Numbered from the stretch's first letter, positions 26,974 to 35,229 are shown. The stretch: DNA of 64,000 bases from Streptomyces spectabilis (GCF_008704795.1 NZ_CP023690.1:7636501-7700500), one strand, 5' to 3'. Translations and numbers: made by a program. Notes: generated by a model not told the origin, from the sequence alone.

Positions 26974-27852
26974 CTAGGCGCGGCCGCGCTGCAAGCGGTC
27001 GCCGCCCGCCAGGATCGCGGCCGCGAGCGCGTCCGCCGCCGCGTGGGCGCCCGGTGAGGCGAGGCGCCGCTCGCCGTGGCGCAGGACGAAGTCCACCGCG
27101 CCGAGCTCCGGCAGGCCGAGCCGCTCGGAGACCCGGACCAGGCCGGGCGGGATCAGGCCGCGCGAGTGCGCCATCACGCCGAGCCCGGCGCGCGCCGCGG
27201 CCACCAGGCCGTTCAGGCTGCCGCTGGTGCAGGCGATCCGCCAGGGACGGCCGCTCAGCTCCAGGGCCCGCAGGGCGAGGGCGCGGGTGATGCCCGGCGG
27301 CGGGTACACGATGAGCGGCACCGGGCGCCCCGGGTCGAGCCGCAGCCGCGGCGCCCCGATCCACACCAGGCCGTCGTGCCAGACCAGTTCGCCCCGCGGG
27401 TCCTCCGGGCGGCGCTTGGCCAGGACGAGGTCGAGCTTGCCCGCGTCCAGGCGCTCGTGCAGCGTGCCGGACAGCTCGACCGTCAGCTCCAGGTCGACCT
27501 CCGGGTGGCCGCGCCGGAAGGACTCCAGGATGTCGGTGAGACGGGTCAGGACGAAGTCCTCGGACGCGCCGAAGCGCAGCCGCCCGCCGAGCCGGGCGCC
27601 GGTGAAGTGCGCCGTGGCCTGCTCGTGCACCTCCAGGATGCGGCGCGCGAAGCCGAGCATCGCCTCGCCGTCCTCGGTCAGCTCCACGCCGTGCGTGTCC
27701 CGGGCGAACAGGGCCCGCCCGGTCGCGTCCTCCAGGCGCCGCACGTGCTGGCTGACCGTCGACTGGCGCAGGCCGAGACGGCGCGCGGCCTGCGTGAAGC
27801 TCAACGTCTGGGCGACCGCGAGGAACGTGCGCAGCTGTGCGGGGTCGTACAT
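26974..27852 (-). CDS. LysR-family transcription regulator
   Basis: Codes for 292 residues. The N-terminal winged helix (LRTFLAVAQTLSFTQAARRLGLRQSTVSQHVRRLEDATGRALFARD) is a classic LysR HTH, and residues about 90-290 form the inducer-binding domain (LRFGASEDFVLTRLTDILESF). It converges on the Lrp gene with a 23-base gap and is divergent from the SBF transporter gene, whose promoter region contains a T-N11-A palindrome. It probably controls that gene and itself. Confidence 0.9.
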   Translation of the reverse strand: MYDPAQLRTFLAVAQTLSFTQAARRLGLRQSTVSQHVRRLEDATGRALFARDTHGVELTEDGEAMLGFARRILEVHEQATAHFTGARLGGRLRFGASEDFVLTRLTDILESFRRGHPEVDLELTVELSGTLHERLDAGKLDLVLAKRRPEDPRGELVWHDGLVWIGAPRLRLDPGRPVPLIVYPPPGITRALALRALELSGRPWRIACTSGSLNGLVAAARAGLGVMAHSRGLIPPGLVRVSERLGLPELGAVDFVLRHGERRLASPGAHAAADALAAAILAGGDRLQRGRA

Positions 27853-27873
27853 CGCTCCAGGCTAGCGCGGGTT

Positions 27874-27888
27874 ATCACGATTCGTGAT
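27874..27888. promoter_or_regulatory. LysR-type operator (T-N11-A palindrome)
   Basis: ATCACG-ATT-CGTGAT is a perfect 6-bp inverted repeat, and it contains T-N11-A (T at 27875, A at 27887), the hallmark of LysR recognition sites. It starts 22 bases upstream of the LysR gene start and lies in the same divergent region as the SBF gene. Confidence 0.65.
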
Positions 27889-28011
27889 GACAGTCAGAGC
27901 GGTGTGCGGGATTCCCGATCGCGTCGAACAGGAGGAACATGGAGAGGGCACGTACCGGGCCCGGCCCGTGGGCGGGCCCGAAGAACCGAGACCCCGAGAG
28001 CACGGAGCCCT

Positions 28012-29049
28012 GTGAAACGCCCGTCCTGGCCGTCGTGGATGCCGGTCGACCCCTTCATCGCGGTGCTGATCGCCACCGTCGGCCTCGCCGCGCTCCTGCC
28101 CGCCCGGGACACCGCGGCCGACGTGGCGTCCGGGGCCTCCACCACGGCCGTCGCGCTGCTGTTCTTCCTCTACGGCGCCCGCCTCTCGACCCGGGAGGCC
28201 CTGGACGGACTGCGGCACTGGCGGCTGCACCTCACCGTGCTGCTCTGCACCTTCCTGGTGTTCCCGCTGCTCGGCCTCGCCGCCAAGGGGCTCGTGCCGC
28301 ACGTCCTGACGCCCGCGCTGTACAGCGGCTTCCTGTTCCTCACCCTCGTGCCGTCGACGATCCAGTCGTCGATCGCCTTCACCTCGCTCGCGCGCGGCAA
28401 CGTCCCGGCGGCGATCTGCGCGGGCACGTTCTCCTCGCTCGCCGGAGTGGTGCTCACCCCGCTGCTCGTGGCCTGGCTGCTCGCCGACACCGGCGGCGGC
28501 TTCTCCGCCGACGCGTTCCTGAAGATCGTGCTCCAGCTGCTCGTGCCGTTCCTCGCGGGACAGGTGCTGCGGCGCTGGATCGGCGGCTTCGTCGCGCGGC
28601 ACAAGAAAGTCCTGAGCCTCGTCGACCGGTGCTCGATCCTGCTCGTCGTCTACACCGCGTTCAGCCAGGGCATGGTGCGCGGCATCTGGAGCCAGGTCAC
28701 CCCCGCCCGGCTCGCCGCGCTGCTCGGCGTGGAGGCGGTGCTGCTCGCGCTGATGCTCAGCCTGACCTGGTACGGCGCGAAGCGGCTCGGCTTCGGCCGC
28801 GCCGACCGGGTCGCGATCCAGTTCGCCGGGTCGAAGAAGTCGCTGGCGGCCGGGCTGCCCATGGCGAGCGTCCTGTTCGGCCCGCAGGCCTCGCTCGCGG
28901 TCCTGCCCCTGATGCTCTTCCACCAGATGCAGCTGATGGTGTGCGCGGTGATCGCCAAGCGCCGCTCCCACGACCCGGAGGAGTTCACTCCGGTCGGGAC
29001 AGGCGCAGCGTCACGAACCGCGGCCGGTACAGCTCCACGTTCCGGTTGA
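28012..29049 (+). CDS. Bile-acid:sodium-symporter-family (SBF/YfeH-like) transporter
   Basis: Codes for 345 residues with about 9-10 hydrophobic segments, from PFIAVLIATVGLAALLPA to SLAVLPLMLFHQMQLMVCAVIA. The SBF-like YfeH group is recognised by LFFLYGARLS, LVPSTIQSSIAFTSLARGNVPAA and FAGSKKSLAAGLPMAS. The group is thought to move organic anions with sodium; the substrate is unknown. GTG at 28012 is chosen because GGAG precedes it; ATG at 28039 is an alternative. The 3' end overlaps the convergent propeller gene by 65 bases. Confidence 0.82.
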   Translation: MKRPSWPSWMPVDPFIAVLIATVGLAALLPARDTAADVASGASTTAVALLFFLYGARLSTREALDGLRHWRLHLTVLLCTFLVFPLLGLAAKGLVPHVLTPALYSGFLFLTLVPSTIQSSIAFTSLARGNVPAAICAGTFSSLAGVVLTPLLVAWLLADTGGGFSADAFLKIVLQLLVPFLAGQVLRRWIGGFVARHKKVLSLVDRCSILLVVYTAFSQGMVRGIWSQVTPARLAALLGVEAVLLALMLSLTWYGAKRLGFGRADRVAIQFAGSKKSLAAGLPMASVLFGPQASLAVLPLMLFHQMQLMVCAVIAKRRSHDPEEFTPVGTGAASRTAAGTAPRSG

Positions 29050-30268
29050 CCTTGGCCTGCCCGCCCGCCGTGGCCGTGGCGTCCGGCGCGTTCACGTCGT
29101 AGCTCAGCACGAGGCGGCCGCCGCCGCTCAGGGCGGGGTGCGCCTGCGGGTTGTACGCGGCCGCGTCCTCGGGCAGCGGCGGCGCGAAGTCCTTGCCGGG
29201 GCCGTGCCAGGGCCCGCTCGGCGAGCAGGCCCAGTACGACGTGACGGTGGTCAGGCCCCGCGCGCCCGCCGCCATCGTGAACAGCACGTACGTGCCGCCG
29301 TCCCGGACCACGGTGAAGGCGCTGCCGACCCCCTTCTCGCCGTTGTCGCCGAGGACCGAGCGCGGCTTCGCGCCCGCCCGCGACCAGGTGGCGCCGTCCC
29401 AGTAGCGCCAGGCCGCGGGGTCGCCCAGGGCGCCGTGCGGGACGCGGGCGACATAGGCGTGCGAGGAGGGGCGCGAGGCGGTCTGCGCGTCGTTCCCGCC
29501 GAAGACGTAGGTGTGGTCGCCGTCGTCGACCGTCGTGGTGCCGTACAGGACGCGCTTCTCGGGGTCGGCGACGCCGCGCTGGTCGGAGATCTGGGTGATG
29601 CCTTCGAGGGCGAGGTCCGGCAGGGTGAGCGTGGCGACCTCGGTGGCGGCTGGCACCCCGAAGATCCACGGCTTGGGGCCCGCGGCGCGGGTCCACAGCA
29701 GGACGCGCACCACCTCCTCGTCGCCGCCCGGCACGCGCGGCTCGACCTTCGCGGCGACCGGCCAGCGCCACTGCCCCGGCCCGGGGTCGTGGAACAGGGG
29801 AGTGGGCAGCGTCCGCTCGATCCCGCCCGAGCGGGACATCACCACGCCGGAGTTGCGCACCATCGGGGCGGTGCCGTCACGCCACTTGTGCGGCTGCCCC
29901 TGAAGGTTCGGCGGCTTGTGCACGCGGCCGAGGAAGGTGTCGGAGAACAGCCACAGGACGCGCCCGTCGGGCAGCTTCACCGAGTGGGTGCCGTCGCCGC
30001 CGCTCCAGTCGTCGTCGCGCGCCGCGTCGTCGCCGTACGCGGCGAACGCGTTCGTGGGGCCGGTCGCGGGCCGCCAGGAGTCCACGCCGCGGGCCGTGCA
30101 CGCCGCCGGGCCCTTCCGGTCGTCCTCGTCGTCCGGAAGGGCCGTCAGGAGCACGGCCGCGCAGGCGAGCACCAGCAGCAGGGCGACCCACAGCACGGGT
30201 GAACCGGGGCCGCCCCGCTGCCGGTTCGCCGCCGTCGGACCGGTGAGCGGGCGTGTGGCTTGGGACAC
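28985..30268 (-). CDS. Membrane-anchored DUF4185/DUF5005-like beta-propeller protein
   Basis: Codes for 427 residues. An N-terminal membrane segment (about 25-47, VLWVALLLVLACAAVLL) puts the rest outside the cell. The body resembles five-bladed propeller proteins annotated DUF4185/DUF5005: DGRVLWLFSDTFLGRV near residue 105, repeated strands such as YGTTTVDDGDHTYVFGG, and GSAFTVVRDGGTYVLFTMA. Some relatives act on glycans, so the sialidase next to it may be a functional partner, but this is inference. The 3' end overlaps the SBF transporter gene tail to tail. Confidence 0.7.
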   Translation of the reverse strand: MSQATRPLTGPTAANRQRGGPGSPVLWVALLLVLACAAVLLTALPDDEDDRKGPAACTARGVDSWRPATGPTNAFAAYGDDAARDDDWSGGDGTHSVKLPDGRVLWLFSDTFLGRVHKPPNLQGQPHKWRDGTAPMVRNSGVVMSRSGGIERTLPTPLFHDPGPGQWRWPVAAKVEPRVPGGDEEVVRVLLWTRAAGPKPWIFGVPAATEVATLTLPDLALEGITQISDQRGVADPEKRVLYGTTTVDDGDHTYVFGGNDAQTASRPSSHAYVARVPHGALGDPAAWRYWDGATWSRAGAKPRSVLGDNGEKGVGSAFTVVRDGGTYVLFTMAAGARGLTTVTSYWACSPSGPWHGPGKDFAPPLPEDAAAYNPQAHPALSGGGRLVLSYDVNAPDATATAGGQAKVNRNVELYRPRFVTLRLSRPE

Positions 30269-30278
30269 GCCCGGGACG

Positions 30279-32246
30279 CTAGTTCCTCGGGCGCACGCGG
30301 TCCATGGGAAGCCAGGCGACGGTGTCCGGTGTCACAGCGGAGCGACCCGCCCGACCCCGGTCGGCGCCGGCCACCGAGGCGAGCTCGTCGACCTCCCTGT
30401 CGGTGAGGGCGCGCTTGAAGACCCGTACCTCGTCGATGGCTCCGGCGAAGTGGGCCCGGCTGTCGACGCGCTGCCCGATGTGCACGCCGAACGGCGAGTT
30501 GCGGCTGACCGTGCCCGGCACGTCGGGCCGGGACAGCTCGGTGTCGTCCACGAACAGCGTGAGCGTCCCGTCGCCGCGCCGCAGCACGGCGTGGTGCCAC
30601 TCGCCGTCGTTGTACGCGCCCTGGGTGCTCAAGGAGGCCGAGCGGGGCGGCGTCCCGCCGTCGCGGGTGGTGATCAGGCCGGTGAGGCGGCTCGCGGCGG
30701 GTTCGCCGCGCAGCCACACCTGCGGCTGGTTCGTGCCGACGCCGCCCATCCACAGCAGGGGCTGCTCACCGCTGGTGGCGGCGTAGCGGAACCACAGGGA
30801 CAGGGTGAAGTCCCGTGATCCGAGCGGCAGTTGGGGGCGGTAGCGCAGGCGCACCGCGTCGTCGGTGCCGTCGAAGGCGAGCGCGTCGCCCGTGACGCCG
30901 TCCGTGGGACGTGCGCCGCCGAGCACCGCGGCGCCGCCCGCGCCGGGCGCCCAGTCGCTCGTGTGCGGGTCGGGGCCGCGCCGCGGCTTCAGCCAGTCCT
31001 CGGTGAAGCGCGCGAAGCGGATCTCGTCGCGGGCGTCGACTGGGCCCGCCTCGTACATCAGGCCCACGTGGTCGGGTCCCGCGTGCACCATGTCCGAGTA
31101 GCCGGACCAGTCGGTGGTCACGACGGTACTGCGGTCGAAGCTGTCCCAGGTGCGGCCGCCGTCGTAGGAGGACCGGACGGTCATGGTGCGGCGCCGGTCG
31201 GGGTCGCCGGGGCAGGCGAGCAGGAGCCGCTTGCCGAGCCGCAGCGTCGAGCCCTGCACCTGGGGCGTGTACAGGTCGGGCTGGGCGCGGAAGGGTGCGA
31301 TGAAGCTGTCGCCGCCGTCGCGGCTGACGGTGTGGGAGCGGTGCCCGAGGTCGGTGCCGTCCTGCTCGCGCCCGCTGACGTAGATCGAGCCGTCCTGGCG
31401 CTCGGTGACGGTCATCTCCGACGGCTTCTGCTGGAACGTGCCGTCGGCGGCGTCGACGTCGTACGAGTCGGTGGCGCCGATCCGCCAGTTGTCGCCCCCG
31501 TCGTCGCTGACGACGAGCGCGGCGTGGTTGGCGGTGACCCGGCTGCCGTTCCAGGTCTCGGCGTTCACGGCGAAGACGAGGCGGCCCTTGTGGCGGCCGC
31601 GGGTGAGCTGCAGGCCGTGCACGGGTCCGGTCGCGTACCAGGAGTTCCAGTGGGCGGGCAGGATCTCCTTGCTCAGGTCCCGCGGCTTGGACCAGGTCAC
31701 GCCGTCGTCGTCGCTGTACTGGAGGTGCGGGGTGCGGTCGCACGGCACGTCGCAGTTCTTGCCGTCCGTGCGTCCCGTGTTGTAGGTCTCCGCGAGCACG
31801 ACGCGGCCCGTGTCCCGGTCCACGATCGGCGTCGGGTTGCCGTGGGTGTTCCCGGCGCCCTCGTTGATGACCTGCATCGGCCCCCAGGTGCGGCCGCCGT
31901 CGTAGGACCGCTTGAGGACGAGGTCGATGTCGCCCGCGTCGCTGCAGTCGTGCACGCGTCCCTCGGCGAAGGCGAGCAGGGTCCCCTTCGTCGTCCTCAC
32001 GACGGCCGGTATACGGAAGCAGGTGTAGCCCGGATCCTGGGAAGCCTTGAAGAGGATCTGCTGCTCGAAGGACGGCATCGCCCTGTCCCCGGCCGCGGCC
32101 GGGCCGCTCAGCGCCGACGGCAGGGCGAGCGCGGTGAGGGTGGCGGTGGTCAGCGCGGCGACGGTGCGCCGGGGCGTGCGGAGGCGTGCGGGGGCGGTGT
32201 GGTCGAGCCGGGGCGGTCTGGGGCGTGCGCGGTGTCTCAGCGGCAT
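30279..32246 (-). CDS. Secreted exo-alpha-sialidase with LamG domain
   Basis: Codes for 655 residues. A basic N-terminus then a hydrophobic stretch (about 28-52) indicates export. The catalytic six-bladed propeller has the FRIP motif (CFRIPAVV, near residue 76) and at least five Asp-box repeats (SYDGGRTWG, SDDDGVTWS, SDDGGDNWR, SRDGGDSFI, SYDGGRTWD), the classic neuraminidase pattern. A C-terminal LamG/concanavalin-like module (about 440-630) probably binds glycan. ATG at 32246 is chosen because the hydrophobic segment and homology follow; an in-frame ATG at 32297 exists but falls in a palindrome. It removes terminal sialic acids. Confidence 0.9.
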   Translation of the reverse strand: MPLRHRARPRPPRLDHTAPARLRTPRRTVAALTTATLTALALPSALSGPAAAGDRAMPSFEQQILFKASQDPGYTCFRIPAVVRTTKGTLLAFAEGRVHDCSDAGDIDLVLKRSYDGGRTWGPMQVINEGAGNTHGNPTPIVDRDTGRVVLAETYNTGRTDGKNCDVPCDRTPHLQYSDDDGVTWSKPRDLSKEILPAHWNSWYATGPVHGLQLTRGRHKGRLVFAVNAETWNGSRVTANHAALVVSDDGGDNWRIGATDSYDVDAADGTFQQKPSEMTVTERQDGSIYVSGREQDGTDLGHRSHTVSRDGGDSFIAPFRAQPDLYTPQVQGSTLRLGKRLLLACPGDPDRRRTMTVRSSYDGGRTWDSFDRSTVVTTDWSGYSDMVHAGPDHVGLMYEAGPVDARDEIRFARFTEDWLKPRRGPDPHTSDWAPGAGGAAVLGGARPTDGVTGDALAFDGTDDAVRLRYRPQLPLGSRDFTLSLWFRYAATSGEQPLLWMGGVGTNQPQVWLRGEPAASRLTGLITTRDGGTPPRSASLSTQGAYNDGEWHHAVLRRGDGTLTLFVDDTELSRPDVPGTVSRNSPFGVHIGQRVDSRAHFAGAIDEVRVFKRALTDREVDELASVAGADRGRAGRSAVTPDTVAWLPMDRVRPRN

Positions 32247-32267
32247 TCGGCTGGCCCTTCGTCGTGA

Positions 32268-32302
32268 CCATATCGACCGGACATATGGACATCCCATGTC
32301 CA
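32268..32302. promoter_or_regulatory. Overlapping palindromes upstream of the sialidase
   Basis: A perfect inverted repeat TGGACAT-CCC-ATGTCCA spans 32286-32302. A second pair, CCATAT (32268-32273) with ATATGG (32283-32288), overlaps it. Both are 22-56 bases upstream of the sialidase start, where a repressor would act. No adjacent regulator gene is obvious. Confidence 0.5.
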
Positions 32303-32457
32303 AGGTGCGGGGCGCCGACGCTACTTGGGCCGCAGGGGCCGCACAAGAACCGTGCCTGTAGCTGAAGCCATACGGGCGAGCGGGTCCGGAATCAACCCTC
32401 CTAACGGGTGAGACTGAGGGCCGGGGCGGACTGCGCGCCCCCCCGCCTCGGCCGTCG

Positions 32458-33381
32458 CTACGGAACGAGGACGACCTTGCCGAGGTTGGCGCGGGACTCG
32501 ATGACCTCGTGCGCCTTCGCCGCCTCCTCCAGGGGGAACGCGGCGTGCACGGCGGGCCGCAGCGCGCCCGCTCCGAAGAGCCGCCACAGCTCCCGGCGCC
32601 AGGCCTCGTAGGTGTCGGGGCGGCCCCGGGCGATGAGCGCCATCTGAAATCCCGTCACGGACTTGGCGCCGACCAGCAGGTCGTACGCCCGCACAGTGCC
32701 GCCGCCCGAGCTGTACGCGACGAGGCGGCCGAAGGGGGCGAGCGCCGCCAGGGCCGGGGCGAGCAGCTCGCCGCCCACCGCGTCCAGGCAGTAGTCGACG
32801 GGCTCGCCCCAGCCCTCCTGGGCGTAGGTGACCACGTCGGTGGCCCCGAGGGAGCGCACGAAGTCGGCCTTGGCCGGGTCCGACACGGCGGCCACGACAC
32901 GCCCGGCGCCCCGGAGCGCGGCCAGCTGCACCGCCAGGTGGCCCACGCCGCCGGCCGCCCCGGTGATCAGCGCGGACTCGCCGGGTGCGGGCCGCGCCGC
33001 TGCGAGCGCGCCGTGGGCGACCAGGCCGCTACGGACCAGGGCCACCGCGTCGGTCGCGCTCGCGCCGTCCGGCACGGGCGACGCCATGGCGGTGCGCAGC
33101 AGGGCGTAGTCGGCGTAGGCGTGCCCGAAGACCAGGCCGGTGACCCGGTCGCCGGGCGCGTGGCCGGTGACGCCCGGGCCGAGCCCGGCCACCTCGCCCG
33201 CGACCTCGCCGCCGAGCGGTATCGGCTCGGGGGACTCGCGCACCTTGCGCACGACGGGCAGCGTCACGCCCGCCGCCGCGACGCGCACGAGCAGCTCACC
33301 CGGTCCTGGCGTGGGCACGGGCGCCTCTTCGAGCCGCAGGACCTCCGGGCCTCCGGGCCGGTCGTACCGAACGCGACGCAT
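32458..33381 (-). CDS. NADP-dependent quinone-oxidoreductase-like MDR protein
   Basis: Codes for 307 residues of the zinc-independent medium-chain dehydrogenase family. The MDR N-terminus is MRRVRYDRPGGPEVLRLEEAPVP, and the nucleotide-binding loop ALITGAAGGVGHLAVQLAALRGAGRV; no catalytic-zinc cysteine set is seen. ATG at 33381 with GAGGAGG upstream. It is divergent from a MarR regulator, with two matching palindromes between. Detoxification of electrophiles or quinones under MarR control is the natural reading. Confidence 0.88.
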   Translation of the reverse strand: MRRVRYDRPGGPEVLRLEEAPVPTPGPGELLVRVAAAGVTLPVVRKVRESPEPIPLGGEVAGEVAGLGPGVTGHAPGDRVTGLVFGHAYADYALLRTAMASPVPDGASATDAVALVRSGLVAHGALAAARPAPGESALITGAAGGVGHLAVQLAALRGAGRVVAAVSDPAKADFVRSLGATDVVTYAQEGWGEPVDYCLDAVGGELLAPALAALAPFGRLVAYSSGGGTVRAYDLLVGAKSVTGFQMALIARGRPDTYEAWRRELWRLFGAGALRPAVHAAFPLEEAAKAHEVIESRANLGKVVLVP

Positions 33382-33402
33382 GCGTGCCTCCTCGGGCAAA
33401 AC

Positions 33403-33419
33403 CATTGGGGTGCCCAACG
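33403..33419. promoter_or_regulatory. MarR-type operator, copy 1
   Basis: CATTGGG-GTG-CCCAACG is a near-perfect palindrome (6 of 7 arm pairs) 21 bases upstream of the oxidoreductase start. It has the same arm and spacer length as the second copy 30 bases away. Confidence 0.6.
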
Positions 33420-33432
33420 ATATCCACAACTT

Positions 33433-33449
33433 CATTGGGAAGTCCAATG
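33433..33449. promoter_or_regulatory. MarR-type operator, copy 2
   Basis: CATTGGG-AAG-TCCAATG has a perfect 6-bp outer inverted repeat. Its centre is 30 bases (about three helix turns) from copy 1, so two dimers could bind one face of the DNA. Confidence 0.6.
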
Positions 33450-33470
33450 GTTCTTCGGTACGCTCCTCCC

Positions 33471-33911
33471 ATGCGTGAGACCCCGCCCGCCCCGTCCACC
33501 ATCCGCACCCTGCCGAGCTGGCTGCTCGGCCGCGCCGCCGCCCGCGGCCGCGCCCTGGTCGCCGACGCCCTCGCCGCCGAGGGCCTGCGGATGTGGCACC
33601 ACGTGGTCCTGTCCGCCGTCGCCGACCTCGGCCCCGTCGCCCAGGCGGAGCTGGGCCGCAGCGTGTCGCTGGACCCCAAGGACATGGTCGGCGTCCTCAA
33701 CGACCTCCAGGACGCGGGCCTGGTCGAGCGCACGCCCGACCCCAAGGACCGCCGCAAGAACGCGGTGACGATCACGGCCGAGGGCCGCAGCACGGTGCGA
33801 CGCTGTGCGGAGGCGGCCCAGCGCGCGAACGCCGAACTCCTGGCGCCGCTGCCGGAAAGGGAGCGGGAGTGGTTCACGGACATGCTGACCCGAGTGGTGA
33901 ACGGGTCCTGA
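33471..33911 (+). CDS. MarR-family transcription regulator
   Basis: Codes for 146 residues with the MarR winged helix: PVAQAELGRSVSLDPKDMVGVLNDLQDAGLVERTPDPKDRRKNAVTITAEG, where the D-R-R-K beta-wing is typical. ATG at 33471 is preferred over an upstream in-frame ATG at 33447, which lies inside the operator-like palindrome. It faces the oxidoreductase gene and very likely represses it and itself. The ligand is unknown. Confidence 0.88.
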   Translation: MRETPPAPSTIRTLPSWLLGRAAARGRALVADALAAEGLRMWHHVVLSAVADLGPVAQAELGRSVSLDPKDMVGVLNDLQDAGLVERTPDPKDRRKNAVTITAEGRSTVRRCAEAAQRANAELLAPLPEREREWFTDMLTRVVNGS

Positions 33912-33927
33912 GCGGCCACGGGAGGGT

Positions 33928-33972
33928 TTCAAGCCCGTCCGGCGTTTGAGGACGAGCGCGCAGCGCGATCAA
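33928..33972 (+). repeat. Intergenic repeat element, truncated copy
   Basis: Contains the core GCCCGTCCGGCGTTTGAGGA followed by GCGCG-rich inverted sequence, the same core found at 38715 and 46343. It lies between the MarR gene and the fdhD end and lacks the G-rich second half of the other copies. Confidence 0.75.
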
Positions 33973-33999
33973 CCCCGGCCCGGGCGGGGCGCAGCCCGG

Positions 34000-34857
34000 C
34001 TACCGCGCCGCGCGGCGAACCCCGGCCCGGAGGGCGACCCGGTGCTCGCCCGCGTACACGTTCATGGAGGCGCCGCGCAGGAAGCCCACCAGGGTGAGCC
34101 CCGTCTCGGCCGCCAGGTCGACGGCGAGGGACGACGGCGCGGAGACGGCCGCGAGCACCGGGATGCCCGCCATCACGGCCTTCTGGGCCAGTTCGAACGA
34201 GGCACGGCCCGACACCAGCAGGACCGTGCGGGCCAGCGGCAGGCGGCCGCTCTGGAGGGCCCGACCCACCAGCTTGTCGACGGCGTTGTGCCGCCCCACG
34301 TCCTCGCGTATGTCGAGCAGCTCGCCGTCCTCGGAGAACAGCGCGGCCGCGTGCAGCCCGCCGGTGCGGTCGAAGACGCGCTGGGAAGCGCGCAGCCGCT
34401 CGGGCAGCTCGGCGAGCAGCTCGGGGGTCAGGCGCAGGGGCTCGGGACCGTCGTCGACGGGCCAGCGGCCCTTCGTGCGGACCGCGTCCAGGCTCGCCTT
34501 GCCGCACAGGCCGCACGAGGAGGTCGTGTACACGTTGCGTTCGAGGGTGATGTCCGGCAGGACGACGCCGGGCGCGGTCGACACGTCCACCACGTTGTAC
34601 GTGTTCGAGCCGTCCTCGGTGGCGCCCGCGCAGTACACGATGTTCCGCAGCTCGTCCGCCGCGCCGAGGGCGCCCTCGCTGACGAGGAAGCCCGCGGCGA
34701 GCGCGAAGTCGTCGCCCGGCGTGCGCATGGTGATCGCGAGCGGCCTGCCGTTGAGGCGGATCTCCATCGGCTCCTCGGCGACGAGCGTGTCGGGCCGCTC
34801 GCTGACCGCGCCGTCGCGGATGCGGAGGACGCGGCGGCGCTCCGTGACTCGTCCCAT
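34000..34857 (-). CDS. fdhD: FdhD, formate dehydrogenase accessory sulfurtransferase
   Basis: Codes for 285 residues. FdhD transfers sulfur to the molybdenum cofactor of formate dehydrogenase. The sulfur-carrying motif CGLCG is present near residue 114, and the second signature GRHNAVDKLVGRAL about 60 residues on; the ending is VRLVGFLRG-type (LTLVGFLRGASMNVY). A short start region fits the family. It lies 5 bases downstream of a broken formate dehydrogenase gene, so it either serves a formate dehydrogenase elsewhere or is decaying. Confidence 0.93.
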   Translation of the reverse strand: MGRVTERRRVLRIRDGAVSERPDTLVAEEPMEIRLNGRPLAITMRTPGDDFALAAGFLVSEGALGAADELRNIVYCAGATEDGSNTYNVVDVSTAPGVVLPDITLERNVYTTSSCGLCGKASLDAVRTKGRWPVDDGPEPLRLTPELLAELPERLRASQRVFDRTGGLHAAALFSEDGELLDIREDVGRHNAVDKLVGRALQSGRLPLARTVLLVSGRASFELAQKAVMAGIPVLAAVSAPSSLAVDLAAETGLTLVGFLRGASMNVYAGEHRVALRAGVRRAAR

Positions 34858-34862
34858 GTCGA

Positions 34863-35040
34863 TCAGTCCCGGTTCTGTACGTGCTGGTAGCCGAAGCGGC
34901 CCTTGATGCAGAGGGCGCCGTGGGTCACGGGCCCCTTGTGCGGCGAGGTGACCTTCACGATCTCATTGTCCCGCACGCGCAGGGTGAGGCCGCAGCCGAC
35001 TCCGTAGGCGGCGCACACGGCCGTCGTCCCGGTCCGCGCC
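34863..35040 (-). pseudogene. 3' remnant of a formate-dehydrogenase/molybdopterin oxidoreductase gene
   Basis: The frame ending at 34863 encodes only about 55 family residues: a Fe-S/molybdopterin N-domain segment, CAAYGVGCGLTLRVRDNEIV, then HGALCIKGRFGYQHVQNRD. This is the end segment normally preceded by 2Fe-2S and 4Fe-4S domains, so the 5' part is missing. Upstream sequence changes to a panE fragment in a different frame. Exact break is near 35030-35045. Confidence 0.75.
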
Positions 35041-35158
35041 GCCTCATGGCTGCCGGATGCGGTCCGCGGGCGACGAGGTGGACGTCGGCGCCCGCGCGGT
35101 GCAGCGCGGCTCCGGCGTAGGCGCCGATCGCTCCGGCGCCCAGGACCGCGGCTCTCAC
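35041..35158 (-). pseudogene. 5' remnant of a 2-dehydropantoate 2-reductase (panE-like) gene
   Basis: From a GTG at 35158 the translation begins MRAAVLGAGAIGAYAGAALH and continues RAGADVHLVARGPHPAAM, the dinucleotide-binding N-terminus of ketopantoate reductases. After about 40 residues the homology stops, and the frame runs into unrelated sequence with a stop at 34955. The normal length is about 300 residues, so most of the gene is lost. Confidence 0.72.
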
Positions 35159-35229
35159 GAGGGGGCGCTCCGTTCGGTCGAGGGTTCCGACGGGCCTTTC
35201 GTTGCCCCGGGGGGAGTACGGGGAATGGA

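Noticed and set aside
33447..33470. Upstream ATG of the MarR gene
   Set aside because: It falls within the second operator palindrome and lacks a ribosome site; the downstream ATG fits the family length.
34955..35158. 67-residue protein starting with a PanE-like N-terminus
   Set aside because: Only the first 40 residues match; the rest is out of frame formate dehydrogenase sequence. Treated as a fragment, not a gene.
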